Positions 7,350 to 9,227 of a stretch of DNA of 9,227 bases are shown here, in pieces. A model generated the notes under the pieces. It was not told the DNA's origin. It saw nothing but the letters and a program-made list of their open reading frames with translations, and searched no databases. Positions within the stretch are counted from its first letter, which is position 1, and the number at the start of each line of letters is the position of its first letter. The DNA lies in NCBI GenBank assembly GCA_017459485.1, contig JAFUCW010000224.1, positions 1 through 9,227 of the forward strand, given 5' to 3'. The stretch is from Eggerthellaceae bacterium. GTDB taxonomy: Bacteria > Actinomycetota > Coriobacteriia > Coriobacteriales > Eggerthellaceae. The position numbers were made by a program, and so were the translations under genes.

Positions 7350-7392
7350 AGCCCCTTCGCTTGTGGCATCAGGGTATACCGGCGAAGGGGCT
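7350..7392 (-). terminator. Distal hairpin, possible second terminator of the YraN-like gene
   Basis: Eleven perfectly complementary bases (7350-7360 and 7382-7392) enclose a 21-base loop that itself contains the palindrome GGTATACC. On the minus strand the stem is followed by only a short T run (CTTTAG), so termination would be weak. It lies about 65 bases downstream of the stop codon at 7457, behind another hairpin, and marks the point where base composition changes. A structural boundary element is an alternative reading. Confidence 0.4.
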
Positions 7393-7404
7393 AAACGTGG
7401 AAAT

Positions 7405-7435
7405 GCCCCGGCCAGGAGCGCGTCCCGGCCGGGGC
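7405..7435 (-). terminator. GC-rich hairpin just after the YraN-like gene, probable terminator
   Basis: Nine complementary bases (7405-7413 and 7427-7435, GCCCCGGCC with its complement) enclose a 13-base loop, about 20 bases after the stop at 7457 when read on the minus strand. ATTTCC follows the stem, so the U tract is short. Position and stem strength favour a terminator. Confidence 0.55.
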
Positions 7436-7456
7436 CGCTATCGCCGCTCGGAGGTC

Positions 7457-7810
7457 CTAGGCGGCGGAAAGCGCGTTGCGGTAGTGGCGAACCATTGCGC
7501 GGTCGTTGCTCAGCACCAGCATGCTCACGATGTCGAATCGGATCATGGTCTGCTCGAGACCGTCGGTCTGCGCCAGGTAGGCTGCCGCTGCCTTCTCGCA
7601 TGCTGCGCGGTCGGGCTTGTCCTCAGGGAACCCATCGCCGGCGTCTCCGAGGATGTTGCAGTTCACGAACACCAGGTCGTCCTCGTCGCGCGCGATGAAG
7701 TCCACGCTGTTCTTGCCCGACTTCCAGCCGTCTTCGACGATCTCGAACCCGCGCATTTCCAGGAACTTGCGGATGCCTGCCATCGCCTTGGTCTTGGTTG
7801 CCTTGTTCAT
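7457..7810 (-). CDS. YraN-like (UPF0102-type) small protein with degenerate nuclease site
   Basis: The frame could run further upstream to 8101, but a near-perfect ribosome binding site places the start at the ATG at 7808-7810, giving 117 residues, the usual size of the YraN family. The sequence follows that family: an N-terminal helix ending in R-G-F-E-I-V (20-25), a strand with S-V-D-F-I-A (35-40; D37 matches the conserved Asp), D-L-V-F-V-N-C-N (45-52), then A-A-A-A-Y-L (74-79) and R-F-D-I-V (91-95). In canonical members the second strand reads F-V-E-V-K and supplies the catalytic Glu and Lys; here both are Asn (N50 and N52). The fold is probably PD-(D/E)XK-like but inactive, perhaps a binding protein. 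YraN itself has no settled function. The gene stands alone on the minus strand, with terminator-like hairpins behind it and high G+C like its right-hand neighbours. Confidence 0.75.
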   Translation of the reverse strand: MNKATKTKAMAGIRKFLEMRGFEIVEDGWKSGKNSVDFIARDEDDLVFVNCNILGDAGDGFPEDKPDRAACEKAAAAYLAQTDGLEQTMIRFDIVSMLVLSNDRAMVRHYRNALSAA

Positions 7811-7816
7811 TTGTGA

Positions 7817-7824
7817 CCTCCTTT
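7817..7824 (-). promoter_or_regulatory. Strong ribosome binding site that sets the start of the YraN-like gene
   Basis: On the minus strand this reads AAAGGAGG, six bases before the ATG at 7810. The longer open frame upstream encodes a Pro/Arg-rich stretch without family resemblance and is not supported. Confidence 0.85.
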
Positions 7825-8058
7825 GGTTGGTGGCCGCCCCCTGCGGGCTGGCCTTGTGGCTTCGCGGCCATCGAGGTTCCCGGAGGCTGCAAGGGGGGAA
7901 TGCGAAAACCCGGAGGGCTTGAGTTTTTGGCCATGGTCTTGGGTGGATAGCCGAAAAGTTTTTCGCGGCCCTTGCGGCCTGTTGAGGGGTTCTCGATGAA
8001 GCTGCGGAAGGCTCAAGGCGGGACCGCGGGGTGGTGGGCGCATGTCCAGGAGGGCGGT

Positions 8059-8088
8059 AAGGCAACCAAGGCCAAGGCGACGGCGGGA
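8059..8088 (+). repeat. Inverted copy of the first codons of the YraN-like gene
   Basis: These 30 bases match the minus strand of 7775-7804 (codons 3-12 of the YraN-like gene) at 26 positions, with the four differences falling in codons 5, 8, 10 and 11 of that stretch's gene numbering or thereabouts. They encode K-A-T-K-A-K-A-T-A-G against K-A-T-K-T-K-A-M-A-G. AGGAGG precedes the copy at 8048-8053, but there is no ATG, and the frame stops at a TGA at 8101-8103. It looks like a decayed gene start or a small inverted duplication. Confidence 0.5.
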
Positions 8089-8148
8089 CGTGCCCATGCA
8101 TGAGCAGGGAATCCGCGAGGACGGTAAAATGGTTGCGGAAAGGAAAGC

Positions 8149-8709
8149 ATGCCTATATCGCAAGCGACAATCGAGACGAACCGCCTGCTGCTACGGCACT
8201 GGGAAGACGCCGACGCGGAAAGCCTCTACGAGTACGCGAAGGACCCTGCGGTTGGCCCGATTGCAGGCTGGCCGGCGCATAGGAGCATCGACGAGAGCCT
8301 GGAGATCATACGCACCGTGTTCGATGACCCCGAGACCTACGCCGTATGCCTCAAGCGCGACAACGTTGCCATAGGAGCGATAGGCCTAAAGTTCGGCGAC
8401 AATGCCGACCTGGCTGATGCTGACGACGAGGCAGAACTTGGCTACTGGATAGGGAAGCCCTTCTGGGGCCAAGGGCTTATCCCCGAAGCCGTCAATGCAA
8501 TTCTTGCGCATGCCTTTGAAAACCTGGGGCTTGCCAGGGTGTGGGCTGGCTACTACGAGGGCAACGACCGGTCGCGCCGCGTGCAGGAGAAATGCGGCTT
8601 CCACCATCTGTGGACTAGCGAGGGCGTGGACGTGCCGCTCATGAGCGAGAAGCGCACGGGGCACGTGAGCTGCATCACGCGCGAGGAATGGGACGCTCCG
8701 GCCTCTTAA
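8149..8709 (+). CDS. GNAT family N-acetyltransferase (RimJ/RimL-like)
   Basis: This 186-residue protein should transfer an acetyl group from acetyl-CoA to an amine; the acceptor is unknown (N-terminal amino group of a ribosomal or other protein, or a small molecule). The N terminus has T-N-R-L-L-L-R (10-16), standard for this subfamily. Motif A runs from L-G-Y-W-I-G (97-102) to F-W-G-Q-G-L (105-110), the pyrophosphate-binding loop, followed by helix I-P-E-A. Motif B is G-N-D-R-S-R-R-V-Q-E-K-C-G-F (138-151), where N139 and the C-G-F end match the family. AAGGA lies a few bases before the ATG. It is the only plus-strand gene in the right-hand part, so it is probably transcribed alone, possibly from TAAAAT at 8125-8130. 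High G+C fits its neighbours. Nothing links it functionally to the nuclease genes. Confidence 0.9.
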   Translation: MPISQATIETNRLLLRHWEDADAESLYEYAKDPAVGPIAGWPAHRSIDESLEIIRTVFDDPETYAVCLKRDNVAIGAIGLKFGDNADLADADDEAELGYWIGKPFWGQGLIPEAVNAILAHAFENLGLARVWAGYYEGNDRSRRVQEKCGFHHLWTSEGVDVPLMSEKRTGHVSCITREEWDAPAS

Positions 8710-8782
8710 GCAAGCGCAGCCCGAAACAGCCAGCGGGCGAACCTGAATATGTAGCGTATAGCGGTTGCGGCAATCACCTCCC

Positions 8783-9019
8783 CTAGTCTATGACGGCTCC
8801 GCCGTAGAACTCGTCGAAGGTCGGGTGGCGCCAGGCGAGCATAGAGGTGGACACCATGATGGTGCCGTACTTCGAGTCGCTTCCCTCGCAGTAGACGCGC
8901 TTCCAGGTTCCTTCGAGGTGGAACTTGACGGGCAGGCAGCGGAACTCGTCCTCGGTGAAGTAGCGGTAGTTCCGTTTGATGCGGTCCCACTCCTCGCGGG
9001 ATACCATCTTGCTGGCCAT
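8783..9019 (-). CDS. Small conserved-looking protein of unknown function (78 aa)
   Basis: I do not recognise this protein. It is supported by AAGGAG five to six bases before the ATG (9017-9019) and by high G+C with GC-ending codons. It begins M-A-S-K-M-V-S-R-E-E-W-D and is rich in aromatic and charged residues (several Tyr, Phe and Trp). It has no signal peptide, membrane segment or Cys pair. The composition suggests a small cytoplasmic globular protein. A second Met at position 5 is a weaker start because the ribosome binding site fits the first. It follows another minus-strand gene after a 52-base gap that contains a strong hairpin, so the two may form one operon. Confidence 0.7.
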   Translation of the reverse strand: MASKMVSREEWDRIKRNYRYFTEDEFRCLPVKFHLEGTWKRVYCEGSDSKYGTIMVSTSMLAWRHPTFDEFYGGAVID

Positions 9020-9033
9020 GACGGCTCCTTTCC

Positions 9034-9059
9034 GGCGCGGGCCGGATGCGACCCGCGCC
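9034..9059 (-). promoter_or_regulatory. GC-rich hairpin in the leader of the 78-aa gene
   Basis: Eight perfectly complementary bases (GGCGCGGG at 9034-9041 and CCCGCGCC at 9052-9059) enclose a 10-base loop. It lies between the stop of the upstream minus-strand gene and the ribosome binding site of the 78-aa gene. No T run follows on the minus strand, so it is not a classical terminator. It could stabilise mRNA ends or attenuate transcription. Confidence 0.4.
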
Positions 9060-9071
9060 TATCGTCGTGGT

Positions 9072-9227
9072 TTACTTGCGCGGCTTGATGCGGCAGGTCT
9101 CGCCGCCGACGTAGTTGTTCGGGTTCCAGCTGTAGTCGCCGTCGTGGTCGTAGAGGGCCACGTAGGGGACGCCCTTCTTGAAGCTCGGCGCATCGTCCGA
9201 CCCGAACCCCACGACCGGGTAGGAGTC
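9072..9227 (-). CDS. C-terminal end of an unknown protein (5' end outside window)
   Basis: The minus strand is open from the right edge to a TAA at 9072-9074, giving 51 codons without any start codon needed. The peptide is rich in Tyr, Asp, Gly and Pro (P-Y-V-A-L-Y-D-H-D-G-D-Y-S-W-N-P) and ends in a basic tail (I-K-P-R-K). Codon use is strongly GC-ending and matches the 78-aa gene downstream, with which it is probably co-transcribed. I do not recognise the family. Confidence 0.6.
   Translation of the reverse strand, partial: DSYPVVGFGSDDAPSFKKGVPYVALYDHDGDYSWNPNNYVGGETCRIKPRK

Larger units (their letters stand above)
7811..8148. other. 338-base gap between divergent YraN-like and GNAT genes
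   Basis: I see no convincing gene. The open frames here are Pro/Arg-rich shadows of GC-rich DNA. The left end carries the YraN-like ribosome binding site. The right end carries a possible -10 (TAAAAT, 8125-8130) without a good -35, and the GNAT ribosome binding site. Bases 8059-8088 repeat the start of the YraN-like gene in the opposite orientation. No clear promoter for the YraN-like gene was found. Confidence 0.6.

Noticed and set aside
7952..7965. CGAAAA/TTTTCG inverted repeat as a terminator
   Set aside because: The arms leave only two bases between them, the stem is AT-rich, and no gene ends nearby.
7811..8101. N-terminal extension of the YraN-like gene upstream of 7810
   Set aside because: The extension is Pro/Arg/Ser-rich without family similarity, and the strong AAAGGAGG site lies inside it, just before the ATG at 7810.
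8042..8374. Plus-strand open frame of 110 codons overlapping the GNAT start
   Set aside because: Arg-rich out-of-frame translation of GC-rich DNA; the GNAT frame explains most of it.
8790..9028. Exact 11-base direct repeat ATGACGGCTCC at 8790-8800 and 9018-9028 around the 78-aa gene
   Set aside because: A few exact 11-base pairs are expected by chance in 9 kb, and there is no sign of an insertion element between the copies.

Overview
The window looks like an accessory, defence-type island next to more GC-rich DNA in a high-GC bacterium. The right-hand genes (about 7457-9227) use GC-ending codons and have strong AAAGGAGG-type ribosome binding sites. Sampled 60-base lines give 62-63 % G+C there (lines 8581 and 8881), against 52 % at line 1081 and 48 % at line 6301. 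An actinobacterium of the Eggerthellaceae/Coriobacteriia type would fit the style of the small proteins, but that is an impression, not something the sequence proves. No rRNA, tRNA, CRISPR array, integrase or transposase is visible.

Region 1 (1-3880, plus strand) is a compact three-gene cluster. It holds the C-terminal third of a type III restriction-like helicase-nuclease (cut by the left edge), a single-chain GmrSD-like DUF262 + DUF1524/HNH protein, and an unrecognised protein with a C-terminal R-x4-H motif typical of HEPN ribonucleases. The gaps are 55 and 2 bases, so the genes are probably co-transcribed and the second and third translationally coupled. Together they offer a DNA-end or backbone nuclease, an NTP-dependent HNH nuclease and a putative RNase, which reads as an anti-phage or restriction module.

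Region 2 (3883-7209, minus strand) is one very large gene that converges on the cluster with 2 bases between the stop codons. It encodes 1108 residues: six zinc-ribbon repeats, a Vsr/EDxHD-like endonuclease domain, seven more zinc-ribbon repeats and a different treble-clef zinc finger at the C terminus. It is the most unusual object here. It resembles a modular nucleic-acid-binding array built around a nuclease and could be a mobile/homing nuclease, a defence effector, or both. A perfect TATAAT box lies just upstream.

Region 3 (7210-7456) is an AT-rich to GC-rich transition without a gene. It contains the promoter just mentioned and two hairpins that probably terminate the next minus-strand gene.

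Region 4 (7457-9227) holds a small YraN-like protein whose catalytic Glu and Lys are replaced by Asn (minus), a 338-base gap with a decayed inverted copy of that gene's first codons, a GNAT N-acetyltransferase (plus), a 78-residue protein of unknown function (minus), and the tail of another unknown gene (minus) cut by the right edge.

Overall, five proteins carry or descend from nuclease folds (PD-(D/E)XK, HNH, HEPN, Vsr-like and a degenerate YraN-like fold) within less than 8 kb.
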